Positions 11,136 to 32,399 of a stretch of DNA of 64,000 bases are shown one piece after another. A program made the position numbers and the translations under genes. The stretch spans positions 325,001 through 389,000 of the forward strand of contig NC_133167.1 in NCBI RefSeq assembly GCF_040802235.1. Reading direction: 5' to 3'. The notes under the pieces were generated by a model, which had not been told where the DNA came from, did no database searches, and saw only the letters and a program-made list of their open reading frames with translations. The stretch is from Manis javanica (taxonomy: Eukaryota > Chordata > Mammalia > Pholidota > Manidae). The first letter of the stretch is position 1; each line of letters opens with the position of its first letter.

Positions 11136-13790
11136 TTTTCCTGTCCAGATCTCAGACTGTCCCAGACCCGTGTATGCCTCCCCCGGGCCTTCCCCACCCT
11201 CCCTCCCTAAACCTGCTGCCCAGGCTTTGTTCCTGACCTTCTGCTGTGGTTTTCAAGACCCATTTTGGGAAAAAAAGTAAGAGCTTTCTTGTTACTTTCT
11301 TTTACTTTTCTTCCCAAAACCAGATTGGCAGTTGGCCCGGCACTTCCTGATGAGACCCACACATTTCAAGACTTTAAACTCGAAGACGAACCTGAGTCCG
11401 AGTCTATACTCCATGGACCTAACTCTGCTTTCTAACTCCTTTCTAACAAATACGTACTGTACGTAGTGCAGTAAATTCAACGCCTGTGAGTTTTTCAGGT
11501 TACTGTGCACTTTAACCAAAGTCACGCATGACCATGATCTAAAGATGCCAGTGAAAAGCAGCCGTCTGGGGGACTGTCTGTCTGCCTCTTCTGCCGGGCC
11601 ACTTCCGGCTCCCGGTCCATCACATCTCACACCTCTGCGTGTTGTGCTCTCACTGCGGCGTTCTTCCACTGGAGGCTGTATCGACTGGCTTTCCACCTGG
11701 AGAGGAAGGATCAGCTCCTGCCGGCCCCACACCTGCTCCGTGGCCACTCCAGCTTCTGGGTTGATCCAGAACAGCGTTCTGCATTGATCCGATCACTTCC
11801 TATTAAAGGAAAACGTAACACATTTCAGAGATATCCAGTGGTGCTCATTGGTCGTCACCATCCGATGACCGTCACCGCCCAGTACCGCTCTATGAGCACC
11901 AGGGTTGAAGTGGGAGCCTCTTCCTGTCAGAGTCGGGGAGGCCCGTGCCTCTCAGCCCACCTGTCTGCCCTGCTCCCCACTTCCCCAGTCCGCTCACATC
12001 ACAGACGCTGGTCCGTCCACTCTCAGGCTTGACCCGTTCGCTGCTGAGCCCACCCCTGCCACTCTGAGTGCTTCTGCGCACCACGTACGGGCAGACAGGC
12101 GCAAGGGCCCCCGACTTCGCCACAGCCCGCTGTCCGCGCTGCCTCTCGGTATTCCGGTCCTGGTCTCTGGAAGGGTGCCTTCGCTCTGCCTCCCGGACCA
12201 TCATGACCCCTGATGCCTCTTTCTACTCTTTCTAATTCTTTGATTTTCGTCGTGATGTGGTCTCCTGTTCTCTGCATCATGGACACAGCATCTTGCCCTG
12301 TGGGGACCGACAAGAGGTTTTGGTGGGGGGCACCCCCACTTTTCACCCTGCCCCTGGCTCTCCCCCACTTCTGCACGGTTTGGTCCCTCTCAGAGGCAGG
12401 AGCTCCTGGCTGTCCTTCCACGTAGCAGGGAGGACTGGCAGGTCCGTGTGGAGTGTCCAGGCCGAGCCTGGTGACCAGCCTGCCTCTCTCCTGGAAGCCC
12501 TGCGCAGGCAGACGTCTCCCGAGAAGGCTCCTCCGGTCTCCTGCTTGAGGTGGGGGTGTCCCTGTCTGGCTGGTGGCATCTGAGACAGTGCAGGAAAGAG
12601 GGGGTCTACACATTGGGAGGTAGCCTCCATAAAGGGCCCCTCCTGGCCTCACCATCCCCAGCACTCCCGTAGCTGGAGCCCCTCAGACCAGTTTTTCCTG
12701 AAAAGAGGGTCTGATGGTTCCAGCCTGGGGCAGGAGGCTGGGTGCTGGGGAAAGGCTGCCCAGCCCGAGGTGGGGAGAGAAGTGGGGCTGGACCCTCCCA
12801 GCCTCCGGGCCCTGCTGCTCAGCACCACCCTCTCTGCTTCTCACCTGCAAGTGGAGGCCAGCTCTGCGTTGCCACCGCCCCACCCGTGGGGGGCACAACT
12901 CCAGCCCCCTGACGTCTGGCTGGGCTTCCTGATGTACTTCCGGTGTGTTTCCCCTGGCCTCCTGCCCTCCCTCTGCCACAGGACAGCTCTGTCCAGAGAG
13001 CCTGCCCCCTCTGCGGGCTCCCTGCGGGCTCCCTGGCAAAGCAGGGGTGGGTGGTGTGAGCAGAGCTGCTGGGAGCCCAGGTGGTGGGGAGACGTGGCTG
13101 CCCCCCACCCCGCGACCCCGCGATCCCACGACCCCAGCTGCCTGACCCCGTGGGGCAGCCTAGCCAGCTACCAGATGTGCCGCTGAGCCAGCCCATCACC
13201 GCCTTTCCGTCCACATGCCGTGGAAGACACCGCGCTCAGCCGTCTCCTGTGCCAGCTCTCTGCCCGTGCGGGCTTCCCCTAGTTTTAAGATTCCTTCATC
13301 ACCGCCTTAGAAGGGTGCCGCGTGGAGGGGGGCTGCAGAGCCGTTTTTAAATGGGACTCTGACCTCCATGCTTTTCATCTCACCATCCACACGCGTGTGG
13401 GCTGTCCGGTGCGCGTCCGGCCTCTGCTGCTCCCGCTGCCCCCCGCCTTGCGGTACGGCTGTCTTCGTCTTCAGAGCAGGCTTGTGGGCAAACTCCGGGC
13501 CATGGTTCCACGGTCACGGCTTGGGGCAGAATCGGGGACCGCACCCCATCCGCGCTCTAGTCCCACGTGTGACCGGTTCTGTCCCTTTTCCCTGGGTGAC
13601 CTTCCTCCGGCTCTGCCCCGCCTGCTCTCCTTTATCAGTTTCCTGGGGAGGCCCGGCCAAAGCCCACAGAGCCCACACCCTAGAACAACAGACACCCACT
13701 CTCTCAGAGGCTTGGCGGCGGACATCGGAAGGCAGGTGTAGGCAGAGCCTCTGGCCTAGACCTCTCTCCTGGCCTTGGCACTGCCCACAG
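11136..13790. other. Intergenic, no supported gene
   Basis: This is moderately CpG-rich intergenic sequence with long accidental frames, for example near 11,292-11,747 on the minus strand and 12,023-12,664. None shows codon structure or family resemblance. A short tandem triplication of GCGGGCTCCCT lies at about 13,010-13,033. Confidence 0.45.
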
Positions 13791-13799
13791 TCCTTGGCA

Positions 13800-14055
13800 G
13801 CCCCTGGCTAGTGGCCGTGTGGCTGCACGGTCTGCCATCACACCACATGGCCTTCCCCCTGTGCATCTGAGTCTCTCAGTCTTTCTCCTTATAAGGGCAC
13901 CAGCCACTGGGCTTAGGACCCACCCTGCTCGGTGTGACCTCATCTTCACGTGGTGACATCTGCAGGGACTCCCTGTCCAAATAAGGCCACATGCACAGGG
14001 ATGGGGGTTAAGCACTGCAACATAGCTTTTGGGGGACCAGCCCACAACACCCAAC
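13800..14055 (+). repeat. Old interspersed repeat (unnamed)
   Basis: The text around 13,880-14,040 contains landmarks of a common mammalian repeat. These are an 'ATAAGGGCACCAG' block, a 'GACCTCATCTTCA' block, a 'CCAAATAAGGCCACAT' block and a 'TTTTGGGGGACCAG' end. I recognise the pattern but not the family with certainty (MaLR- or L1-related). Confidence 0.45.
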
Positions 14056-14225
14056 CCACACACCCCTCTCAGCTTTAAAGACTCATCTTTATCCTTAGAT
14101 AAATAGTTCTGAAATTTTACTATAGTGTGTCAGGTCAAGAGTTTATTTCTCCTTCTAACCTGAAAACCCACATTTCTCTTCACTTTGGGGGAAATTTTCC
14201 CAACGTGTATGTTTATTCATGTGTG

Positions 14226-14284
14226 ATCTGAGTGTGTGTGTATTTGTGTGTGAATCTGTGTATATCCGTGCGTATCTGTGTGTG
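14226..14284 (+). repeat. Imperfect TG microsatellite
   Basis: This is a run of TG dinucleotides interrupted by AA, TA and CG units. It is a decayed simple repeat in the BOK-STK25 intergenic region. Confidence 0.7.
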
Positions 14285-15119
14285 GCATGAGAATCTGGTT
14301 TTGCACGTCTGTCTGTGGAGCCTCCTCTCCCCTCTGGCCTCCCCGGCCTCTGCCTAGAAGCCCCCTGGGTGAACAGTGGGACTCGTGGCTCATTCCCACA
14401 CGTCTCGGCTTCTTCACACTCCACTTTTCTGGGCCCCACATTCTGGAGGATTCCTGGATTCCCATCTTCATCTGGTGAATTTTCACCTTCAGTCGTTTGC
14501 TATTCACTCTATTTACTGTGTCATTTCCCTTGATTCATCCATCGTCCTCCAGCCAGAGACGGGGCTCCTTCCTGCAGACACAAGGCCTCTTGCTCTCTGA
14601 GGCAGACCTTTGTCCTCACCCCTGGGCAATGCCACCACACGTGGCAAAAGAGAGCTGCAGGTGTGAACACCCAGGATGCTGAGACTAGCAGGACCCTGGG
14701 TTATCCCTGTGGGCCCAGCGTCCTCGCTGGCCCTCCTGAAGGGAGGGAGGAAGGTCAGCTCAGAGAGGAGACGCGCCACAGGGTCCAAGAGGAGCTCCAC
14801 TGCAGGTGGAGGGAGGGGTCACGAACCAAGGGATGCAGTGGTTCTAGAAGCTGAGCAGGCACAGAAACGCGCTGTCACTGGGGGCTCCAGAAGGGAACCA
14901 GCCCTGACGGCACGGTGACCTTAGCACCGGGATAACCGTGTCAGAGGCCCTCCACAGCCTCTGATGCCCGTGCATTGTTCACAGCCATTCAGTCTGTGGC
15001 CATTTGCTGCTGCAGCCACGGGGCACTTACCTGCCTGGTGCTCAGGCCCCCACCCAACCCATCAGACGGGTAGGAAGTCTGCAGGGTGGGCACTTCGGGA
15101 GCAGAGCTTCTGGTCCCCC

Positions 15120-15260
15120 AGGGAGAACTACTCATAAAAGTAATACATACTCATTTGATAAATTCTGTAAAATATAGAAAAATTACAAAGAATTTAGGTA
15201 AAAAATGCATGATCTGGCTTACAAACAACCATTGTGATTTGGTTTGCTATATTTCTATCC
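15120..15260 (+). repeat. Old AT-rich interspersed repeat
   Basis: The segment has the 'AAAAGTAATACATACTCAT' and 'AAATATAGAAAAATTACAAAG' pattern of an ancient mammalian LINE-derived repeat. A weakly similar segment lies at 17,370-17,470. No coding remnant is visible. Confidence 0.4.
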
Positions 15261-18200
15261 AACTGCAAGAGGTAAAAGGAGAGAGGAGAAGAGAGCAGGG
15301 TGGGCAGGAGAGGGGGTGCGAGGGAGGGGCTGGGGTGACGATTCTTGTCTGATTGTCCTGCATGAATTGCCTGTGAGCACTTTCCTAAGTCATTACTCTT
15401 AGACTGCACCACGTGCCCCAAGTGGTGTGCGGTCAGCCATGATGCCGCTAGGCGTCCGGACATCCTTGGCACTTCTGCGCTGCTGAGCTCGGTCCTGTGC
15501 CTGTCATATTCTCTTGGTGTCCAGGCTCAGACACAGTGTGGTGGGTCAACAGGACCCACCCTGCTTGAAGCCGAGGTGTGGGGGACGGCGCTGTCCCTGG
15601 CAACACCCCCTCAGGTGCTAGCTAGAACGGGGCCAAGGTTTGGTCCGAGTCCAGCCCATGGTCGGCACCTGTGCCTGGAGAGTGGTGGGCAGGGCAGGTG
15701 GCCGGTGGGAGGCGCCTTGGGCACCCAGGCTTCATCAAACTGGGTCTGAATGTCTCCAAAGCTTAAGCTCAGCCTCACGGTGACGGGCTGCTGCCTGGGA
15801 GGGGAGGGAAAAGCATGGAGCCAGCAGGTCTGGGCAGCTGTGGGCAGGCTGTGGGCCGTGTTGCCAGGACTGGTGGTGGTGAAGGATGCAAGTGCATCCT
15901 GCAGCCACAGCTCCGTGAGGCCACCACTGGGCATGCAGGGAGCCTGGCTCCACTGTCCTGGCAGTGGTCTCCAGGGACCCAATGCTGCCACACTGTGAGT
16001 CATCCCTCTGCCAGCACTAGCAGAGTCCTGGCTATACACTGGTGGCACGGTGAGGGCACAGGTGGACACCTCCGTCAGGGCTGCAGCTCCCTATGGAAGG
16101 CTGCACCCCCATTACTCAGGCCTGCTAGGGGATGGAATGGGGACTGGGCCCCACTGCAGGGCAGGGCAGACATCACTGTCCCCTCCACCCCCCTGATCCT
16201 CACCATCTGGGTGCTCAGACCTAAGGATGGGCACAGGGCATGGCCCCCACCCTCAGCTGCCAGGCCCTCCAGAGGAGCCTCATGTTCTCAGTGCCCCCGC
16301 TGTCCCTTGAGGCCAGGCCCAATCTGTGCTCCAGGCAGAAACTGAGGCAGGGGTCCCTTGGGTATGTCTTAGCTGAGCTGGAGCTGGCCTCCCGGGGCGA
16401 TCTCCACTCCTTCTGTCTGTGCTGGCCCAGCTAAGGGGTCCCAGCGTGGGGCAGGCAGGGCCACCTCATCAGAGGCAGCAGGAGGGAACTAGGGCTGATT
16501 AGACAAGAGGGGAAGGCCTGCCCCGGGGCCCGGGGAGGACAGGCACTGCAACTCAGATCATGCTCTGGGATCGCTGCTGGGGGCAGGTGGCAGAGAGCTG
16601 TGTCCCTACCCTCAGAGCAGCAGATGTGGTGAGTGGAGGAGAGGGCAGTGTCACAGACATGCGGGTGGCAGGTGCGCCAGGACTGTGGGCACAGCCCCCC
16701 AGCCCTGCCAGGTCCAGGGACAGCGCTGATTGGCTGGGCCCCACCCTCCTGCCGCCACACCTCTCCGTGAGGGAACCGGGCACCTGGAGTGTCCTCAGAG
16801 ATCCCTTCCAGGGTGGAGGAGGCTGGCAGGCCCCTTGCCCCAGGAACTGCACCCCTGTCCCTGAGGCTGCAGTGAAAGCCACACAATCTTGTCTGAAACG
16901 GCTTCCTTTTCTTAACTGATGCCCTCAGGCCTCCCTTGGGGGTGCACCTGCCGGTGTCTGCGAGGGTGGATGGATGGGGGCAGCCTGCGTCAGGTGTCCC
17001 CAGGTCTGCTGCAGAATGCCACAGAAGAAGAACGTGAGGGTCTGGCTGAGGCTGTATGTGGGGGCCCAGGGCTCACCTTCCCAGGGGTGGCCAGGGCCCC
17101 CCGCCTGCAGCCCAGCAGGGGCAGGGAGCAGAGCTGGATCCTTGGCCCCCAGCCACGTCCTGGGCACCGACAGGAATGGCTGACTAGGGGGCCTTTTCCT
17201 CCTGGTGGGACAGTTCATTTCTCCCCTGACAGAGCTGCTTTTTCTGTCTTCCCTGCTTCCTGACCTCTGGAGGCCTCCTCTAGGCACAGATATGTTGTTT
17301 TGAGACGCTCTGCATGTTCTGAGACTTCAAAGTCCTGGCCAGCAACCAAAGACAAGCTATTTTTCTGAACACAGTGGTAAAATCTGCTCACTGAAATATA
17401 CTTGGAAAATTAGAAAAGCATATAAAAATTTACAGCCCACATTGCTGTGTAGAGATAAGAATGCTCAGTATTTTGTCTTATTTCCTCTTGGGTGGCTGGG
17501 AAAGCCTGTCCCATGGGCAGTGCTCCAACCCACCTCCCAGAGCAGGGGGCCCCACGGAATTCCAAGCCCAGCACCTGGGTCACCATGACATGGGGGCCAT
17601 GAAAGGCCAGCTTGGGAGGGGGCTGTCGGGACAGGACCCTTACTCCTCGCCTAGGGCTGGGGGGAGGGGCCCAGAGATGCAGGAGGAGCTGGAAGATGAG
17701 CCGTCAAAGGGGCCGACCCAAGCAGCTCACAGGGGGGCGCCTGGTGTCTTGGTCACGTCGGTGAAGGTTGGAAGGCTCACGGGGCCCCTCACATTCCTCC
17801 CCAGTCTGGCCCATCCAACCTGGGCACCTCTGCTCTCCAGACCACTTGTCCCTGCACTGTGGGGCCTGTCCTGCTCAACCCCCACCCCAGCCTGGGCGCA
17901 GCCTGCGTCTGGCTTCACGCCTGGAGGAAGAATGGGGCAGACACCTCAGACCAGCAGTTGTCCCAGCCAGTGGGGTGGTCTCCCTGGGTAAATGAGGTCA
18001 GGGTGCAGCTGTGTCCCTGGATCCGAGCCTGTCAGCACCACCTCCACGGCCTCCCAGGGTCCCTGAGTCCTCCAACCCGCGCCCTGCTGGGGACAGAACT
18101 CGCTCTTCTGCCAGTGACGTGCGGCAGAGGGCCAGCCCCACAGCACCTGACCAGAAGCAGCAGCCCAGTGGGCCGTGGATTGGTGGGAAGGCCCATGTAG

Positions 18201-18850
18201 GCTGGGCGACGCCCGTCAGCTGTAGTCACACCCTGGGGCCAGATGACAAACACCCTGAGTGAGGGGCTCCCCACCTGTCCTAATGCACAAGCCCAGGGCC
18301 GAGGGACCCCACCTCATGTTGCGGCTAGACCTGGAGGCCCACACTCAGGGAACTCGTCCCACCAGGCTCTACGGGGGAGTGATGCTAACTAAGGTCCCCC
18401 ACATCACCTGCAGCCCAGGCCCCCAAACCCTGGCTTCAAAGCAGCCCAGCCTACTCTGTCTCCAAATCTCTCTCTTCTCTCAGTTTCCCCAGGCCCCTCC
18501 TGGGGGGGGTGCTACCACCCATCCTGGGGCCAGGTGGTCCGGCACCCTCTCTGATCCCTTGCTCATGGGGTGCAGCTTGCCCTGGGCAGTGCAGGAGTTG
18601 AGGTTGGGCATCTGCTGGGGCATCCTCGGACGCCCACCTTCCGGAACTCTCTTGGTCTGGGGGGTGTGCAGGCTGACAGAGATGACCTGGGTCTCTTCAC
18701 TCCTCTAAGTGGAGCCTTTAGGTCCAGCTGTGATGACCCAGGAGAGGGGACCGGGGAGCGGGTGCACCAGCACAGAGTGGGGTGGGGGTTGGGGTGCAGT
18801 GGGGCACAACTTGGGGTGTGACACATGGGCCTTACTGGGATCTTGATTTG
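15261..18850. other. Intergenic, no supported gene
   Basis: This GC-rich intergenic stretch has overlapping chance frames on both strands and one old AT-rich repeat near 17,370-17,470. I see no exon-like segment bounded by splice sites that encodes a known protein. Confidence 0.45.
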
Positions 18851-18889
18851 AGCAAACTGTGTGTGGTCATAAACACAAAATCACACACA

Positions 18890-19150
18890 CAAGAAATCTG
18901 AAGGCTGACTGCATGTTTGATATTAAGGAATTGTTAATTTTTATACTTTTACTTCAAAAGACATACAGCAAAATTAACTTGTTACTGTTAAGGTCTATGC
19001 ATTTAAGTGTATGCACAGATGTGTGTAACTCCGCAGTCAGGACACCAAGGGCTCCATCGCGCCCGGACACTTCCCTCCTGCAGCAACTTGTAGGGGCTGC
19101 TCCTCCGAATCCCAGGACCGCTACCGATTTCCAGGATTTTTTTTCACGCC
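18890..19150 (+). repeat. Old L1-type 3' segment
   Basis: The sequence resembles the 3' region of old L1 elements. It contains a 'GACATACAGCAAAATTAACT' block, a 'GCATTTAAGTGTATGCACA' block, and a C/T-rich stretch with 'CTTCCCTCCTGCAGCAAC'. It is worn and truncated, and lies just outside the STK25 CpG island. Confidence 0.4.
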
Positions 19151-19631
19151 AAACATAAACTCTGTTCCCACTCGGTACTATCTTTGCGGCGTCGCCAGCC
19201 CCTGGACACCTGCTACCTCGGGCCCTTGAGTGGCCTGTTCTCCACACCCGGGTCCTGAGGAGTCACACAGGCGTGTCACTCTCAGCAGGACCCGCGGGCG
19301 GCTGCGGGCCGCTGGGCCTCCAGCACAGGGTCAGGCAACCACGGGGCCGGGGCCTACGAGCTGGAGGGGGCGGCAGGACGAAGAGGATGGAACGGGCTGC
19401 GGAAGGACGAGAGAGGTCGGAGGGCAGGAGGACCCGGGGAGGAGGCCCCGGGCGCGGGCGGCGGCCCCACCGCGCCCCCGCCCCCGCCCCGCCAACCTCC
19501 TCACCAGACCCCGCCCAGGCTCCGCCCCGTCCCCGCCCTCACCATCCTAGCCCCGCCCCGCAGCTATCCCCTGTCCCGTCGGACCCGCCCGCCTAGCTCC
19601 CGCCTCAGCCCTGCCTTACCCCTGCCCCGCA

Positions 19632-19650
19632 GCCCGCCGGGAGATGTAGT
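19632..19650 (-). promoter_or_regulatory. ZNF143/Staf-type motif, copy 1
   Basis: On the minus strand it reads ACTACATCTCCCGGCGGGC, close to the known consensus ACTACAATTCCCAGCATGC of ZNF143 (Staf) sites in mammalian promoters. It lies about 620 bases upstream of the STK25 ATG. Confidence 0.6.
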
Positions 19651-19730
19651 CAGTCTCTCAGGAAGCCGGACTCGGAGTCCCAGCGAGCCCCGCGGCGCGC
19701 CTGAGGGCCGCGACACCGCACTGCCCCATG

Positions 19731-19749
19731 GCCTGCTGGGACTTGTAGT
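19731..19749 (-). promoter_or_regulatory. ZNF143/Staf-type motif, copy 2
   Basis: On the minus strand it reads ACTACAAGTCCCAGCAGGC, differing from the usual ACTACAATTCCCAGCATGC at two positions. It sits 99 bases after copy 1. Both are followed by a GGACTCGG..TCCCAG..AGCCCCGCG block (19,668-19,694 and 19,788-19,814), which indicates a small duplication. Confidence 0.7.
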
Positions 19750-20272
19750 CCACCGCAGGCGGGCGTCCAGGCACGCGGTGCGCGGCAGGACTCGGTATCC
19801 CAGAGAGCCCCGCGCTGAGCCACGATGCCGCGCGCCGCCCTAGCCGTCACCGCCGCTAGGCTTTCTCCGGCCGTCACCTCCACTGCCCCTGCTTCGAGGG
19901 CCCGAGGGCCCGGGCGTCCCTGGCAAGAGGAGGCTGCGGGTGGGAGCCTTCGCGGGCACTGCGGAGCGGGCCGGGGGAGGCCGGGATGGAGTCCCCCGGA
20001 GGTGGGCGCGCTGCCGGACGGACCTGCGGCTGCGGCGGTTGGGGAGGGGGCCGGGCGGCACGGGGAGCGGGGCGGGGGCACGGCGCTGGGGGAGGGGATC
20101 CTGGGGACCCGCGGGCCTGGTGAGGTCGGAGGCCGGGGCCCGAGGCGGGAGCGAGCACCAAGCGGGCCCGCCTTCCTCCAGTTGACTGACGCACCGAGCC
20201 GGGTTCCAGAGTCTCGCGGAGGATCGAGGGGCTTCCTGGGGCTGCAACGGATGGTCGGAGCGCAGCGCCGCC

Positions 20273-29274
<9,002 letters not shown>

Positions 29275-29711
29275 AGTGTGCTGGTTGTGGAGCTCCGGGA
29301 GGAGGGCCTCAGCTTAGGGCTCCCTGAGGACTGGGCTGAATCAGAACCCCTCGTGCTGTGTCATGGCTGCGTGGGCCTCACTGCTGGGCCACAGACCCCA
29401 CCCCATGCAGAGGACAGCCCAGCCTCTGCTGCAGCCCCGAGGCAGGGGCTGGTCTTGTGAGGCCCCCTGCTAGGCCATCCCCTCTGCAGGCTTGGATGTG
29501 CGGCCACCAGCCTGAGGAGCAGATGGGGGGCAGGTGTGGTCCCCCTGTGGTCCTAGATTTGCCTTGTGGTGTCGGATCAGGTACCGTGTCTTGTAAGTAC
29601 TGGTGTCAGAACGTTTTGTATACAAGAAACCAAACAATGTCCTTGCTTCCCTAAATAATCTTGAGGTTCAGGTTCGTTTTCATAAAATATTGAGAAGCTT
29701 CTACCACTTTA

Positions 29712-29717
29712 AATAAA
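29712..29717 (+). terminator. STK25: STK25 polyadenylation signal
   Basis: This is a canonical AATAAA 438 bases after the stop codon, followed by GT-rich sequence at 29,738-29,756 that can act as the downstream element. Confidence 0.85.
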
Positions 29718-30379
29718 GACCTGAATTGGAGGCATGCTGGTGGTGGGTGGGGACCGGGACCAGGCAGGGCCAACAGCCCTGGTCCCCCATTGGAGTGCTC
29801 AGTTCCTGGCTTTGGAGTCCCTCACAGCCCCTGGTGACAGCACATGGTCCGCTGGAAGGAAAGCAGGATGGGGGCAGGGGTGACCCTGACCAAACAGAGA
29901 AGGCACGCAGGCACGGGGAGATGTCTTTTGTTATGGGCCACACGTCACAGGAATGAGTGCATGTGCACACCACCTGTCTTCAAGGCCCTCGCCCTCTCAG
30001 GGCCATGTGGGGACTTTGGTTTCCACTTGTCCAGAGGTATGTCAGATGGCACAGCAGCCCAGCCGCGCCCCCACCCCTGGTTCACCCAGATGAAGGACAG
30101 GGTGGCTGGGCTTGGCGCATGTCAGGTGGCAGAAGCTGGGGGCCACTGGTCCATTCCGGGCTGCTGCTCAGCAGGGCCCTGCTCCAGAGAAGGAGAGGGC
30201 AGGTGAGCACCAGCTTTGCCACGGCCTGCGGGCCTGCATTCCCAGCCGCACAGGCTGAGGGACCACGCTGGGTCTTGACGTGGTGTTGCTGCTCCTGTGT
30301 GTCATTGTGGGGATGAGCAGCTGTGGGCATGTGCTGACCCTGCCCGGCCTCCTGGGCTCTGCCACCCAGGCAGGATAGC

Positions 30380-30452
30380 TCAGGCTGCCACCTCCTTTGG
30401 GCACCTGCCCACCCCGGGCGAGCTGCTGGCTCTCCTGATCACCTCCATCCAC
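30380..30452 (-). CDS. FARP2: FARP2 terminal coding exon (end of PH2)
   Basis: After a TTCTCCAG acceptor the minus strand gives one base completing Arg, then Trp-Met-Glu-Val-Ile-Arg-Arg-Ala-Ser-Ser-Ser-Pro-Gly and ten more residues to a TGA at 30,382-30,380. This is the last alpha helix of the second PH domain shared by FARP1 and FARP2. The tail after it is shorter than I remember for human. The stop is about 650 bases from the STK25 poly-A site, so the two genes converge tail to tail. The coding exons that should precede it were not found nearby. It may therefore be a relic rather than a used exon. Confidence 0.75.
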
Positions 30453-31007
30453 CTGGAGAAGAGGTTGGACCATCAGAAACTCCCAAGCCAGCACATCGGG
30501 CCAACAGCCGTCCACGACCCAAGAGCCGGGGTTGATGCTTACGAGGGTCTGGAGGGGGCAGAAACCCTGCACCTACCGTGAGGGGACAGCACAGATGGCT
30601 GAGGTGCAGTGGCCAGGGCCACTCCCGGCTTGCAAGTCTCAGTGTGGCCACGTGCTTCTGCTCGAGCGTGCCCTGTGTCAGGCCCCATCTGACAGGTGAG
30701 CCTGGGGCTCTGAGTGCTTCTGCCTGGCTTTGCTGTTCCCACCCACGGGTTCGACGAGCTCAGAAGCCACACCGAACGGAGGCAGCTTGAGGACCGAGTG
30801 GCTGGAGTCCAAGGCGGCAGCTTCAGGTGATGGACCCAGAAGACGACTCGGGGAGGACAAGTGGCCCCTGGCTGCTGTGCCTGAGGACATCTTCCAAGTT
30901 GCCCTCCTGCCCAAGGGGAGTGCGAGGCAACCCACTTGTGTGTCTGCCCAGCCCTGCTGCCTCACCAGCCGCTGGCACAGCAGAGGGGGAGCTTGCGGGA
31001 GCCACAC

Positions 31008-31112
31008 CTGGGCGGCGGCACTGTGGTTGGCTCTGGAGATGGTCGTGTTCCGTTGCCCGCACATGTGCACCGTGGTGGTGGCCTGTTGCTGGCTGTGCCC
31101 CTCTAGAGAGCC
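31008..31112 (-). pseudogene. FARP2: FARP2 inter-PH exon, degraded
   Basis: On the minus strand it reads Ser-Leu-Glu-Gly-His-Ser, then Thr-Thr-Val-His-Met-Cys-Gly-Gln-Arg-Asn-Thr-Thr-Ile-Ser-Arg-Ala-Asn-His-Ser-Ala-Ala, and stops at a GTGTGG donor. It matches the segment between the two PH domains of FARP1 and FARP2. The Trp that follows Cys in both paralogues is Gly here. The conserved acidic Glu-Ser-Glu-Asp-Asp run that should precede it is absent, so the upstream edge is unclear. These changes suggest loss of constraint, though the frame is open. Confidence 0.6.
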
Positions 31113-32399
31113 TGGCGCCCGGGGCAGCAGCAGGCCGAAGCCTGGGAGCCTGCAGCCCCTTCCCCGCTGTACAGCCTGGGGTGGCCCTTGTGGAAGGAAA
31201 GCCTGAGAGCTCAGCGGGTGGGCTGTGGCCAAGGAACACCGATGTACAGAAGCTTCCTCAGGTGCTGTGGGAGTCTTGCGGGGTCCTGGCCAGAACTCGC
31301 TGTGGGGTGGGGTGCACACTGCCAGGGAGGTGGCAGCCTGTTCTTGGCTGCATCAGTGGCCGTGGCCAGGTCATGCATCCGCTTCTCTTTTTACAGCTGG
31401 GTGCTGCGGGAGTGGGGGGTCAGAGCCAGCTCAGGGGCAACTGGCCTATGGGTCCCGACCATTGCTGGGGACCCTGCCTGCACCCCCCAGAGCTGTGGGG
31501 GATGGGGACAGGATGGAGGGTATAGCCCCTCAGCACTGGCACCAGGGCTACTGGGCAATTTGTTTCTGGTGCTGAGCTACAAGACCTAAGCTTCCAGGTT
31601 GAGTACCCCATGCTCACTGGCATTGGCCAGGACACGGTGAGAGAGCTGAGGGCTGGGCGCCCGCCGGGGGTCACAGAGGATGCTCCCTGTGCTGTGCCAG
31701 GGATGCCTGGCCACGGGGAGGGTGAGCGCTGCGGGGGGGCCCCTGGCTGCCTGGGCTCCCGCCTTCTCCCTTCCCCTTGACCTACTTGGGGAGGAGTGGG
31801 GTGACCTGTTCCCAAGCCATGGCCTGCTGGCCTTGTGCTGAACAGCTCTGGGGGTCCTGACGTGGCCGCCTGCCAGCCTGGTGCCAGAGCGCTCATGTCC
31901 CAGTGTCCCACCATCCCTGCACGGGGCAGCCCAGCAGTGCCACAGCCAGTCTCCGTGGGTCATTTCAAAGGCACCAGCTTCCCCCTTGCTCTCCACCAGG
32001 GGGCGGCTGCTCCTTTGGTTGCTTAACCTTGAAGCTGTGCCCAAGAGGTACATATACCCCTGACTAACACAATTCAGAGGGGACCCCAGGTCATGACAGG
32101 CTTCCTGGGACCCTGTGGGTGCAGACGTAGAAGGCCCTTACCTGGCTGCCACCACGATTGTCTCCTGAGCTGCGTGAATGGTGAGACAGTGTGGAATAGG
32201 CCATTCATTCTCTCTCCCTTCTACCTGTCAGTGGGAGGAGGTGGGAGTGTGGACGGGAGAAAGCCTGGCTGGCTGGACCCGAGCACAAAGCACGACACGA
32301 ATCTCCACTGACTCTGGGGCTACGGGCAGCATGGAATCCCCATGCCACAGCACCTGCCACCCAGCTGGGTGAGCTGTGGGCTACAAGACACTACTTGTG

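Larger units (their letters stand above)
19260..20270 (+). promoter_or_regulatory. STK25: CpG island promoter and 5' UTR of STK25
   Basis: This block is extremely CpG-rich, with C-rich runs at 19,480-19,560, and leads directly to the STK25 start codon. Transcription should start here. The start site is uncertain because such promoters initiate at several positions. It contains two ZNF143-type motifs (listed separately). The island weakens but continues into intron 1 to about 20,900. Confidence 0.8.

Noticed and set aside
30678-31319. 214-codon minus-strand frame as a separate gene
   Set aside because: Only the stretch 31,008-31,112 resembles a protein, and that is a FARP2 exon. The rest is intron read in an open frame.
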